This document shows, one piece after another, positions 51,601-62,400 of a stretch of 64,000 nt of DNA. Numbering within the stretch: position 1 is the first letter of the stretch; every line of letters begins with the position of its first letter. The DNA is from Zerene cesonia (taxonomy: Eukaryota > Arthropoda > Insecta > Lepidoptera > Pieridae): NCBI RefSeq assembly GCF_012273895.1, contig NC_052116.1:3224001-3288000 (forward strand). The letters run 5' to 3'. A model generated the notes under the pieces. That model saw only the letters and a list, made by a program, of their open reading frames with translations. It searched no databases and had not been told where the DNA came from. A program made the translations under genes and the position numbers.

Positions 51601-54600
51601 ACTAGTATTCGTCTTTCAGAAATCTCAAATACAGTTTGTAAAAAATAGGCTCAGGATAGAGATCCTCAACATGAACGTTTATCACAAAGAATTTGAGGAT
51701 GATGACGGGTCTTTAGAAAAAAAAAATCACAAATGATCTGATGAAAAGATTACAGTACTAGACTCAGCTTCCTATGAATTAGTTGGCATTTTAATAAGAT
51801 TATATAAGAAATACTATATATGTATACAAGATTAAATCAGAATAGTTTTACTTTATGTAAAATATTATTCAAATAAGTATCTCTATCTATATCAGTCGCT
51901 CAATCCGGTCCACGATTTCACAAGATTCGTTGTACAAACTTACCGCCGTTTCACGAGTCCTTTTGGCAATAGAATGATCCTTGATCCGGTCAGATTATAT
52001 AATCTGTGCTGATAGAAATTAACTTTGTCGATTTTTTCGTCCCACAGCGCTCTTTTTGCTATTTTCGTTCGTGTGTATGATATCCTTAAATTACAACCTA
52101 AAATACAAATAAACACATTTGTCGAGACAATATTCAAAACTTCATTCTTGATTGCACAATCAATACTCATATAACGTTAATACCAATTAAAATGCTTAGG
52201 CGAAGTCCGCAAGGTTTCCGACAAAGACGTATAACCAAAACTATTTCCATGTTAAAACGTACTTCTGAGACATCTGTTATGGATACAAATTAAAAACACA
52301 CAAATATACGAACGTCCCATATAGTAAAATTTATGTTTGTTAAAATTGTTTGACAATTTTGAAAATTATTTAAATTTGGAACGCGTAGTACCTACTGGCT
52401 TTAATATTGCTTCCACTTTAACACGCCTATCCGCATACGTTAAGCGGGCATTTAAGCAATCAGAATGCGGCATTGGAAAATATAATATTATTCAGATGGG
52501 TATCCCAAGTTTCATACGTCATGTACTCTATATGTCTTTTTTGCTACTATAAATATCATATATTAGTTAATAGTTTGTTTCTTTCGAACAAATTAAACCT
52601 TACCCAAACCCTTACTTGAACGTTTATGTAATGTTATAAACATCGTGTGAAACTTTCAAATAGACGGACTAACGTGGATTAAAGTTAAATGAAACAGAAA
52701 TTCTATCTTACAACCCACCGATAATCGATCGCTATCTCGGTATCAAATTATTATCAGCGGTTTCAATTTAGACACGACAAAATTTGCTCCAGCAAAATCT
52801 AGTTTAAATTTATAGAGAGAGCTACACTTTAATTATGTAAAGGTCTACATTTCAACCAAACCAAAATAAATAGCGCATTTCAAATAAGAAAATTTGATTA
52901 ATAATTAATTATTAGCTTACATAAGCGGCCAATAACACGATTATTTTTTTTATAATTAAATATTTATTTAGCATGATTCAAAAAATAATGTGAATAACAT
53001 AACATTATTAAACCATTTATTATCGAGTATTTATCATAGGTAGACGGTCAGTATTTTGCCCACTTAAACGTAATTAGCATAAATATTATATTATTAGTCG
53101 CGTATTCAAATAACCATATATATTATGAGGTCGACTAAGTTCCCTTTCTATTTATAGTTTTGCTCTAAGAAATTAAGAACCCTTGTCACACGTAATAAGC
53201 TTTAAAACATGACAAACCGCAAGTCACTAGTCTCTACGTACTAAGAGGGTATACGTCTGACGTGTAAACAACATGAAACTTATAAGCTATCGTATAATCC
53301 GATGATTTTAGGGTTTCGAAAACATATAAGGAAACGGGACAATATTTTTTAGGTTTTATTTTCAGTTTTAAAGCATTGAAAATTTTAAATTTTTTTATGA
53401 TTGTTAATATATAAATTAGATGCAAAAAATGCCGTCAATATTTGCAATATTGCTGAAGGAATAATATGTAACCATTCTTATGTATAAACGAGGCCAGAAA
53501 AACGCCCGATATTAAGAGAAACATGCGTTTAAAGGTTTTACTGTCTAGAAAGGAGTGTAGTTAAAGATATTAGAGGATATCAAAACATTCAATAGATAAG
53601 TTGCCAATGATAAACGTGAAGTAATTTGTATTTGTTATAATTCTCCTTTCATTTTCATGTTATTTTTTTATTGTGTGTGATTTGATTTGATTTTTATTAA
53701 CATCGTCAGGTATGCTCGTTAGTCATCAGTCAGTCTATACTAATACATACAGTTGAAGAGTTTGTTTGTACGCGGTTCTCAGAAACTTACTAATCTCACA
53801 AACTCCAGGGCCGATAAGGATAAAATTTGGTACGGAGTTTGAGACCCGAGATAGGACATAATAAAATATATCCTACATATAAACACACAAAGATACATTA
53901 TTTTGTTGTTAATTAAAATATTACTTACCCTCTAGTTTCATAAAGGCAGTTGTTGTTTTATTTATGTGGTATGTGTAAGGGTCGTAATCTGGAAATCTAT
54001 AATGATTTATCCAACCCTGTAGACAAGTAATTTATTTTAAAAGGAATTCAAACAAATATATATGCTACGCTAATAGCATAGTGATCAATTTCCTTTAAAT
54101 CTATTATATGTGATTCATTCCACATTCGTTATTAATCATGTTTTATTTACATAAAACGTATCTGTAATTTAATTATTTTATTATCTGTGTCGTTAATGTT
54201 ACCAGTACGTGTTTTATAAAATGAATATTTGCTTGAAATATCCGTACAATAATTTCTACATACTATTATATGTAAAGAGTTTATAACTATTTATTTAATT
54301 TTAAGGATTAACAAATATTTCGAGTTTCACAAGATAAGAACTTATATGTGAGGTTGGACGGAGAGGCGATCAATAATTTCTGCATCATATTATTCTTAAT
54401 TTCCTTTTAAAAGTTACAACGTTAAATATATTAAAATTATGTTTTTGATAACTTATTTTTCCAGGCGATTCTTATAAAAATAAAAATGTCACATAGATCA
54501 TATTTACGCTGAAATCCAAACATTAAACATAGGTAAAATAATTTAAACATATTACATACCTCATATTTCTTCAACGGGGTGTGTTCTTTGATCGATGGTA

Positions 54601-57600
54601 TGGTATACGCCAGCGGCTGAACACTCGTACGTTTCAATTGGAAAAAGCTACTCGCGCTTGGCTCCCACTCGCTAAAGTAATTATCGAGGAACCACTGTTT
54701 CACATTGCTCACGAAATAGAAGAACCATATGCCCAGCAAGAAGCCATTCCAAATATTCGCGTTCGGGAACAAAACGTAGTTCAACACCAGGAATATTGTT
54801 AGGAAATACATTGTATAACTGAAGAAACTGCCCTTCGTTTTTTTCTGCGATTCATTCTTTATTAAGTTGCTTTTGCTTGGCGGGAGGCCAAAATTGGCTG
54901 GTGTCGTAACAGGTGTTGGAGGGTTGGCTCGTATTTCGGTGGTATTGTTCTGGTATATATTGTCCATCGGGTTAACGTCCCCAAACGCATCTATCGTGTC
55001 TTCTAGAGCTTCTATACCAGATTCTACTTCTAGACTACTGTCGTTTAGAATGTCTTTCGATATGTCTGTCTCGCTTAGCCCTGGAATAATGTGTTTCTTT
55101 ATATTTGAAGCTATATGTGTATGGAGAAATGATGAGGCAGATGTTGAAGTGTTTGAAAATAAACTGTTATTTAATTTATTTTCAAACACTTCTTTTTAAT
55201 TATTCTGTAAGACAAATAGGCAACTTTGAAAGAAACCGATAACAAAGTATACATTTCTATGTGAGTATTCTTGAATTTCATCAGGGTTCTGCAAAAATAA
55301 GTTTAAAGGACTCGGACATGACATAGAAGATTGACTAAGAAAATCGGTCAGTGAAACAGATTTATGTGCATTTGTCCCATAAAGAAGAACGTGGGACGTA
55401 ATTTACAGCTATAACAATGCTTCATTGCAAACAAACGTGTTTAGGGGTAAGGAACAGGGAAAGGATTAAAGACCGGAAAGAAGGAATGAACTGGGAAGGG
55501 CGAACAAAAGGAAACGGGCCTCCCCCCCCACTTAGCATACGAAACACAATAACATGCTATTATTTCAAGCCGGTTTTCTACGGCGGTGTCGTACTTCCCG
55601 GTTGCGCGCTGGCCCAATTCGTGCCGAAGCGAGCTCGACTCTCATATCAAAATTAGCTGGTGTTGTAAGATGGACGGATAGATAGTAATTAAATAGCAAT
55701 AATTATTCTAAGACTAGCTGTCCGCACCGGCTTCGCCCGTGGTACATATAAAGCCTAAATTCTCCCTCAATACTTTTATTGTAGGGTATCTAAAACTGAA
55801 AGAATTCAAAACGGACCAGTAGTTCCTGAGATTAGCACGTTCAAACAAACAAACGAACAAACTCTATAATATATAGCTGTCCAGTTGAATATCTGAATTA
55901 TTGCGATTAGAGTTATATATTTGAGTTTAAATAATATCAAACGAACTAACTAACCCTTCAGCTTTATAGGTATACTGGTTTGGATGTTTCAATAAAGATA
56001 TGTTACGGAACCCTATTTTTTCCAAAATAAAATATAGTCTATGTTACTCGTGGATAATGTAGCTTTCGAATGGTGAAAGAATTTTTAAAATCGGTCCAGT
56101 AGTTTCTGAGCCTATTCATTACAACCAAACAAACAAACAAACAAAGTTTTCCTCTTTATAATATTAGTGTAGATAACTTAAAGATTTGACAGATGTAAAG
56201 ACAAATGTATCTAAGAATAAATAAGCGATGAATATATGAAAAAAATAATTCACATACTTAAGTTTTTTTGTGTGTCGTCACTGGAATCTGAATGGTTTTT
56301 TGTGTTCATTTCTTTCTCAATAACCTTGGCTGTTATTGGTTGAGTCATTTCAGACAAATTTTGTATACTACTATCTAGTGATGATACCTGTTAAAACAAC
56401 ATAAGCACTATGACTTATCAAAATTTAAAAATAAACCATATTTATATCATCTGCATAAAATGATTTACTTACATAATGTTTAAAAAAGAAAAAAGAGTAA
56501 ATATTGGCTACTACAGGCAGTCCTCGACTAACATCGTTTCAAGTTACGTTCAACAATGTTTTGACACTATTCCTCAAGCATACATCAATTGTTTCGATTT
56601 CCGATATAGGGTAATTCACTTGACACGAGAGGCAGGCACCGGGCGTGGTCCACTAGCGGGACTTACCCCACACATGCTGATTTTGTTTAGTTAGCACAGG
56701 GACAACGGATAATCAAGTCGTAATACATTAGTTTATTTTTCATCTTTGACAGCTTTTTTTACAAACATATTTAAGTGAATTTTAATCAAACTATGCCACC
56801 TATATAAGACAATATATAATATTAAAGTGAAGAAGAGAGTAAGAAAGGCAATTACAATAGAGGTTAAATCTAAGATTTTAAAACTTAACGATTGCAGGTT
56901 GAAATAAATTTTTAACAAAAAAAAAGGAAAAAATACCTTCTAGTACTAATAATATCTACTTAATATATCAGGAATATCGACGCATAAACGAAAAGTCGTA
57001 CTACGATAAACTATTCGTCTATGATTCGGTTAAAAGCGGCAAAGAAATTTTATATTGTTATTGAGTTCAAATGGTGATATTAAAATGAAACCTCTTTTAG
57101 TTTATAGGTCTGAAAATCCTCGAGCTTTTAAAAATTACGTCAAGAGTACTCTTTCATTTACATGGAACACTAATCTAAAGGTTTAAAAAATTTAAATCTG
57201 TTTCATGGGAAGGTCACACCCAACAATTTAGAAGGAATTTGGAAAATGTTATGCCCATATATTTTTAAGCCATCTAAAAGTTCTTCATGTACAGATCAAC
57301 CAAATATTGATGACTGATGAAGATCTCATTGCATTATAGGAACAAGTATAAGAGGAAACAATCGAGTCTTTTTCTAGTAGTTATACTGAAAAGGTCTAAC
57401 TCTAAAAAAACTGCCCTTTCAAATTTGGAGAATGCCATGAAAACATTTGTTGGTCAATGTTACTAAGACCAGTATGCAAGAAGAAAAAAGCAATCTAGAA
57501 TTGATAGTTGCTTTAAGCCAAAGGTTGAATTGTTATTTCAATTTATAAAATGTATTTAGAAAACCAACAATACCATAAGTATGAAGACTGCCCGTACTAA

Positions 57601-58885
57601 GTTTTTGTAGTTCATTAATTTTTATCTATTTACAGAATCCCTTGTATCTAAATGATATTAAAACAAATTCAACATTTCTGGTGTTACCTGATTATCAGTA
57701 TCGCCCACGCTCTGCTGGTCTGAATCTTTTATTGCAGAATTTTCCTCCGAATCAGAGGTTGAGTTTTCTCTAGGAAGCGTTTTTTCCTTAGTTTCTAACA
57801 AAAAAAACCATATTTTTTTAAATATCATAAGAGTATAACTATTTTTGATGAATATTACAATTAAACATCATAATTTTTTATGCAATTTGTTTAGTTGTAG
57901 AAAACAGTAATTTCAATTAATGATTGTATAAAAAAGTTACATTTAATAGCATATTTGAATGATTTATCATTTATTTAAGTTTGTTTATAATAGTTTAACA
58001 GTATTATTATTATAATTTAAATAGTTGTTGATCAATATATTTTTTTTAAGTCTTATTAGAACGTTGTAACACTTAAAATTACCTTCGACAGAACGAGTCT
58101 TCATATCCTCAACAGCTTGGGCAATTTTAAATTTAAAATCATGAAATATTTTCCAAGTCTCATTTGGCTCCTTGATGTCGGAACTTTCTGATGTACTTCT
58201 TTTGCCAAGTCGGTTTAAATACTCTTTCATTGGAGAGGATGATATTTCTTTTGGTGTGGGACTCTTATTCTCTTCAGTCGGTTTAACGTCTGCTTTTACA
58301 TCTTCTACTTTCTCAGAAGATTTTTCAGATCTCATAGATTTGAAATATTTGTCTATAATAGATGATGTTTTTTCTGTTTTCTTTGGGCTAGCAGTCTCAC
58401 TCTTGACTGCTGGCTCACTTGGTGGCACAGCAGGGTCATCATCACAAGATTGAAACAATTCTTCTAATGCTTCGTTATTTGCATTATATCTAAATGACAT
58501 GCCAGAATTCGGGGATTTCCCTAAAAATAATATTAAATAGGTGATATGATGATTATGAATTTTATATTTTCCTATAAATATTTGGTACTTCGATGGAAAA
58601 CATAAAACTTAGTATGCGTATCAATGGACAAAGAAGTTACACACAAAGAAATTTCGTAAAATAAAGTTTTCCCAAGCTTAATCTAACTTTGTTTTCATGT
58701 TAGTTGCTAGAGAAACAATCGAAAACGTTGTAATACATAATAGCTCTTAAACTTTTGACCATTTTAGCGTATAAATTAAAACAAATATGTGATCTCGATA
58801 ATTGTTTGTGAAATATAATTAGTATGAAATGTAAATTTCGATATCGTTACATATTTGAACCCTTACCCGAACCTGAAACCTCCAT
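39663..58885 (-). CDS. TEX2: TEX2 homologue, ER-anchored SMP-domain lipid-transfer protein
   Basis: Twenty coding exons join in phase (1142 residues): 58885-58867, 58520-58083, 57794-57688, 56387-56258, 55191-54560, 54016-53929, 52097-51944, 48046-47840, 47707-47640, 46821-46628, 45035-44914, 44694-44535, 44228-44112, 43229-43071, 42539-42350, 41904-41801, 41426-41305, 40723-40636, 40229-40090, 39852-39663. TEX2 proteins are ER membrane proteins that move lipids at ER-endolysosome contacts. Seen: disordered acidic N-terminus, two hydrophobic segments (about residues 353-373 and 379-394), a PH-like region (about 440-720) with LLPKGLVKR, KKYPICIIL, LFARTGRDKHEW, and an SMP domain (about 820-1115) with WVNIMLARIMYDM, KLNTLKLPSFM, RIVDRIATSKYFQ and INLPPPPHDRIWIG. 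Human TEX2 is about 1130 residues. The assembly gap falls inside an intron. The exon-5 acceptor is uncertain (55191 or 55188). Confidence 0.92.
41041..41165 (+). repeat. Interspersed repeat fragment ('gggaccctattactaagaat')
   Basis: The segment 'gggaccctattactaagaat' followed by 'ccgtctgtttttctgtctgt' is typical of a scattered lepidopteran repeat tail; a similar 'ggaaccctatttt' piece is in the copy at 55965. It is intronic in TEX2. Confidence 0.5.
41234..41250. repeat. (CT)8 microsatellite
   Basis: Seventeen bases of alternating C and T in a TEX2 intron, about 55 bp below the donor of the exon ending at 41305. Confidence 0.9.
42210..42336 (+). mobile_element. SINE-like element, internally deleted copy
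   Basis: Shares T run, 'gggcaactgagctggtggtt' and 'gcgatcaccaccgcccatga' with 7464-7793, then jumps to 'gaggaaaaggaaacgggc'; the rest is missing. Its edge is only about 13 bp from the TEX2 splice donor at 42350. Confidence 0.8.
42815..42985 (-). repeat. Interspersed repeat copy in a TEX2 intron
   Basis: Contains 'aacggattttgatgaaattt', 'ggtattcgtgcagggtataa' and, at its right end, 'aggccggagccgggatgagc', the decayed head of the minus-oriented element. The same 'gaaatttggta' core recurs at 46240-46487, 46906-47103 and 60545-60915. Confidence 0.65.
43251..43272. repeat. Short hexamer tandem repeat (aaactc)n
   Basis: Nearly four AAACTC units lie 22 bp upstream of the acceptor of TEX2 exon 14, so they fall in its branch-point/pyrimidine region (read as GAGTTT on the minus strand). 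Confidence 0.8.
45057..45320. repeat. Two direct copies of an approximately 80-bp segment
   Basis: Segments near 45057-45140 and 45236-45315 share 'cttaaaagata', 'tttatattatttcaat' and flanking 'gcagtt' blocks. A decayed repeat head ('cccgggcggagccgaggcgt') lies between them. They appear to be a tandem repeat-element dimer in a TEX2 intron. Confidence 0.65.
45440..45640 (+). mobile_element. SINE-like element, decayed copy
   Basis: Keeps 'gaggatatgggcctccagct', 'ttacggtacgagctggccca' and 'attcgtcctaaagtgctcga' in the same order as the 7464-7793 copy, with the head lost. Confidence 0.65.
45653..45745 (+). repeat. tRNA-derived SINE relic
   Basis: 'gcctccttagtgcagtggta' matches the A-box head of a common lepidopteran tRNA-derived repeat ('cctccttggcgcagtggt'). 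The B-box region is degraded. It directly follows another SINE-like copy. Confidence 0.45.
46240..46487 (-). repeat. Interspersed repeat copy (tttcacccgcg-head family)
   Basis: Left edge 'aatattataaacgcgaaact' and right edge 'gagtgacgcggcttgcagct' give a minus-oriented copy. The core includes 'actctttcacgcgaaaac' and 'tgaaatttggtacagagaca'. It is intronic in TEX2. Confidence 0.7.
46906..47103 (-). repeat. Interspersed repeat copy, well preserved
   Basis: Ends are 'cctactaatatcataaatgc' and 'gggtgaaaccgcgggacgca'. It is the same family as, and in opposite orientation to, 47254-47606. It fills part of an 818-bp TEX2 intron. Confidence 0.8.
47254..47606 (+). repeat. Interspersed repeat with internal tandem dimer
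   Basis: Head 'gccccgcggtttcacccgcg', tail 'atttataatattagtaggat'. The middle section ('aatatcgggataaaa' through 'tttgcgt' and 'acatacacataca') occurs twice with about 135-bp period. It ends 34 bp before TEX2 exon 47640-47707. Confidence 0.8.
48399..49398. other. Assembly gap (1000 N)
   Basis: Exactly 1000 undetermined bases, a conventional placeholder length, so the true size is unknown. Flanking TEX2 exons at 51944-52097 and 47840-48046 join in phase across it (VKR then RQWSKKYP, as in other TEX2 proteins), so no coding sequence needs to be missing. Confidence 0.98.
49399..51943 (-). other. TEX2 intron between exons 7 and 8, left of the PH-region exon
   Basis: AT-rich intronic sequence continuing from the gap. 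It holds one perfect hairpin (50235-50273). A 107-codon frame at 50062-50385 spans this palindrome and is judged to be chance. I saw no other element. Confidence 0.5.
50235..50273. repeat. Perfect 18-bp inverted repeat, 3-nt loop
   Basis: Arm 50235-50252 (aattcgtaaagccctatt) and its exact complement 50256-50273, loop TTT. It looks like the core of a foldback element or cruciform; the loop is too short for a usual microRNA precursor. Confidence 0.9.
52098..53928 (-). other. TEX2 intron 6
   Basis: About 1.8 kb, AT-rich, with one repeat copy near its upper end (53745-53885). Small open frames here (52337-52552, 53234-53425) have no supporting features. Confidence 0.5.
53745..53885 (-). repeat. 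Interspersed repeat fragment
   Basis: Contains 'tctcacaaactccagggccg', 'aaatttggtacggagtttga' and 'gagacccgagataggacata', hallmarks of the family seen at 42815 and 46240. The head is lost. Confidence 0.55.
55420..55650 (+). mobile_element. SINE-like element, 5'-truncated copy
   Basis: Matches the 3' two thirds of the 7464-7793 element: 'ggaaaggattaaagaccgga', 'aaaggaaacgggcctccc', 'caagccggttttctac' and 'ctggcccaattcgtgccgaa'. The open frame through it (55417-55656) is not a gene. Confidence 0.8.
55714..55875 (+). repeat. Interspersed repeat copy (ccggcttcgcccg-head family)
   Basis: Head 'gtccgcaccggcttcgcccg', core 'ggaccagtagttcctgagat', tail 'ctctataatata'. It is one of the best-kept copies of the family also seen at 967, 1988 and 63146. 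Confidence 0.8.
55965..56175 (+). repeat. Interspersed repeat copy with different 5' part
   Basis: Starts 'ggtatactggtttggatgtt', then 'acggaaccctatttt'; its second half has 'atcggtccagtagtttctga' and a (caaa)n stretch, ending 'tttataatattagtgtagat'. Confidence 0.7.
56514..57594 (+). mobile_element. Degenerate pogo/Tigger-like DNA transposon
   Basis: The left end 'caggcagtcctcgac' and right end 'aagactgcccg' are imperfect inverted repeats of each other, each flanked by TA (56512-56513 and 57595-57596), the target site of the Tc1/mariner-pogo superfamily. The interior encodes remnants of a Tigger-like transposase C-terminus. At 1.08 kb it is far shorter than an intact element, so the catalytic core has been deleted. 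It lies within TEX2 intron 3. Confidence 0.7.
57140..57540 (+). pseudogene. Tigger/pogo-like transposase C-terminal remnant
   Basis: Three frames with stops between them preserve the family's C-terminal order: HGKVTPNNLEGIWKMLCP (compare 'TLNGVWKKLWP'), then MTDEDLIAL-stop-EQV-stop-EE (compare 'LTNEDLMELEEQ'), then YARRKKQSRIDSCFKPK (compare 'YKEKKKQTKQTSLDRFF'). Several stops and frame changes show it is long dead. Neither the DNA-binding nor the DDE catalytic part is visible. Comparison motifs are general family knowledge, not a search result. Confidence 0.6.
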
Positions 58886-59482
58886 AATTTAATTTTCACA
58901 ACAAGCGCTACATAGCCCACTTAAAGAACGTATTTATTTTAACAACAATTAATTAAATAACTAAATTAGTGTAATTTTCTACTTCAGCGGTTTATCAACC
59001 ACCGTCTCAGAACTCACAATCACCAATACAATCATTGATAAATGACACTGACATGACAAATAATCTGGATAAGTGGAAAATGACAGTAGTGACATATAAG
59101 TGTATAATCTATGGTAGTAACTTTTAAAATATTACCTACTTAATTGTTGAACCATAGAGGAACAACAGTAAATAATAATTGATAGATTTTTAATTTACAG
59201 GAAAGAATGGAATTCCACAAACACGATATTATTACTTTATAATTTCTAGATTTGATATTACATGATTATATTGTACTAGACAAATGTCAATTATTAATAT
59301 CATTTGTCAATTGTCATTGTCATTTGTCACACAATCGTAAGTTCACAACAGTGAGAGACGAAATTCGCGATTATTCCTTGCTTTGTTATTTTTATAGCAT
59401 GCTTAATGCTTGTGTATGTTTCTATAAAATTTTAAAATAAATTAAAGCATTTTACGCAATGGACGAATAACTACTCGCTAAA
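58886..59482. promoter_or_regulatory. Shared head-to-head promoter region, TEX2 / IRE1
   Basis: Only 597 bp separate the divergent start codons. It holds both promoters and 5' UTRs, unless further non-coding exons exist. No TATA box stands out. Repeated TGTCA/TGACA motifs cluster on the TEX2 side (about 59035-59095) and on the IRE1 side, where CATTTGTCA occurs at 59301 and 59321 (20-bp step) with TTGTCA and ATGTCA copies between. I do not see a canonical unfolded-protein-response element (TGACGTGG). Confidence 0.6.
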
Positions 59483-62400
59483 ATGAAGTTTTTAATATTG
59501 GCGTTTTTTTTATTTGGTTCTTACGGACATGAGCCTATTGTGAAAAATAATAAGGTGAGAGGCAGTTATAAAAACAATGAATGAAATAAACTTTGTGTGG
59601 AGTGCATGGTCGATATAACTAAATATAATATTTTACAGGAAAGTACAGAGATATCAAGGGCTCTTGATGACCGGCCTTTGCTTTTTGCGACATTGGGAGG
59701 CGGCATGGTAGCTGTCGAGCCTCTATCTGGAAACATAATTTGGAAACTTAAAGACGGTAATTACATTTGTTACATTTGGCCAGGGCCATTTATTGAACAT
59801 CAACAAATGTGCAGTAAGTGATGCAACATAGTAGTAATATGATTTACATAATTATAAAATAATTCTGTTTACTTATTTTATTAAAGGCGAGCAATGAATC
59901 TCGTAACCAAAGCTCAATTATCAAAGGCAATCTTAATTTTATGTTATTGTAGTATTGATTAATAAAAATTAACTATAGAATAAGAAATTATTTATTTAAC
60001 ATGAAATGAATTGAAGAGATATATATATCTCTTTCTAATAAATATTGTGTAAATGAATGAACCCAGTTATCTATTATTGTTTTGCCACCTGGAAAGACCT
60101 AACCCCATTCTAGAAGTAATTAATTGATAAAAATATAATCTTGTCTCAAAAGATAAATTGTTGCTATAATAACACATTTAATTAATAAATTTGAGTTATT
60201 TTTTTATTCTATTTGTAAAAAAACTAATCAAAAATTTATAAGGCTCAATAAGAAAAAAAACAGTTCCCAATAGCATTTCCGAGGATAATCTCCTACGACA
60301 TCACAAACTCGCAAATTCACAAGCTTTACCTCTTTGTAATATTATTATAGATAGATAGGTTATTGCTATACAAAAGTTATATGTGTCATGGTAATACCTT
60401 TACATAAACCTTTTTAAAGTCAAAAAGTCAAAAATAATATTAATGAAACTAAAAAAGTGTAACAAATGATTTATGTTGCTAAAAGAAGGGTCTTGGAAGT
60501 AGCTTCACAATTTCAAGTAATTTTAGTTTCATCAGGGCGCAGCTAGTATCCCTACTACTATTATAAATGCGAAAGTAACTCTGTCTGTTTGTTTGTCTGT
60601 CTCTTACGCTTTCACGCCTAAACCACAAAACCGATTTTGATAATATTTGATATGAAAATAGAACTGAACTTGGGAAAGGACATAGAGTACTTTTTATCGC
60701 GAAAACAGGATAGAAAGAGTTGAAAGAGGGGATGAAAGTCTGTATGAATGTTTGTTATTGTCAAACCGATTTTAATGAAACTTGGTATGAAGATGGAGCT
60801 AAACGTGAGAAAGAACAAACCATACTTTTTAATGCGAAGAAAATTCTCCTTACCATTGCGCGCGATATAAGCAAATTCTACGCAAAGCCGCTGGCGAAAA
60901 GCGAGTTTTTTATAAAGCTCTTAATATTTCTAACAATTATTGAAACAACTTGGCATTGTTGAATCAGCTTATATAATACTACACTGTTTCGTCTTTATAA
61001 TATCTAGTCTATATAATTATCATAATTTGTATATATTTAGACGCTATACAATGATCTTACGACTTATTAGTTTATAAACAACCTTCTAAAGAACTAATTT
61101 GCATCTCAATCATACACGCTGCACATGGCATTGCATGTGCCGTAGGTTTTATAAAAAAAAATTGTCAGGCCAAATGTTAATCACAATATATTGATAGAGT
61201 ATCTATTAACACCTAGTTTGTTTATCAGCTCTCGTCTCGTTATCAAACGCATTAAGCATTCGGTTACAGGCTTACGGCCTATCTGGACAGCATTACGGTC
61301 GAACAATCTGGATAAAAAGAGAAATTTATTTTTAACACGATATTTTGTTACTACATGTAAACAGTTTGAGATAAAATGTATTACATAGTTACGTGATTAA
61401 ATAATTCAATGTGGTTAATCGATTTATGCGTGCAACCAAATTATTACGATTGTTGTAATATTTGTTTACGTATTTTTCAAACAGAACAATAAAAATAAAG
61501 CAGAATGTTTATTGTAAAATATTGTTTACCTATCTGTTTTAGTGAAACGAATAATGGAGGCAACAACCATGACCTTGCATAACATTTAATATGCATCAAT
61601 AAACTGGTTTAAAAATGTGACAGTAACTACGATAGTAAAAAATATCCATGTGCGAATAAGTATTTTAAAGGATGTGATGTTTTAAATTGTCTGATCAAAT
61701 CGTAGTATTGTAAGAAGGAAGTTATTTAGAGTACTTTCAAATTTATTACAGAATCTCACCTTGAATTAAAAATCACTAATAATATCATACATAAATATGA
61801 AAAAATTACTTAAAAATAAGGCGTTATGTAAAGAGCTCAAGCTAGTACATTAAAATCGTATGAAATTGATCAAAACAACAAGATAATATCGTAAATTGAT
61901 ATTCTTACCGATCTAAATGTTAATAAGCCCGTAAGAAATATACAATTAAGAATATGTAATAATGCTATCGCTATTGCTTCTTAGTAAATAATTATTTTTT
62001 TCAACGAAATTTTAATTAATTTATTATCATTGAAACAAAAAAAAAACAAAGAATCGACAAAAAAAATTAATGTGATAGCTGGTCGTTTTTTCCCACTTTT
62101 CATTAGTTTATCTTTATTTTTAGAGCCCGTGGTGAAAGTTCCAAATCAACATGCGAATTTGATGCCCCAATTTTTACCTGATCCTCGACACGGCTCCCTC
62201 TATATGTATGGACCAAGGGGCGATAAGCAAATGCTGAAAAAGTTACCCTTCACGATACCAGAGTTGGTGGCAAATGCGCCGTGCCGTTCCACAGATGGCA
62301 TTTTGTATACAGGAAAGAAAAGTGATACATGGTTCATGTTGGATCCATTGACTGGTTCTAGGGAGCATATTTCAGGTGAGAATACATTTTCATCAGATTA

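Noticed and set aside
55417..55656. 79-codon plus frame
   Set aside because: Lies wholly inside a SINE-like element.
60618..60962. Opposed 66- and 80-codon frames in IRE1 intron 2
   Set aside because: Produced by an interspersed repeat copy.
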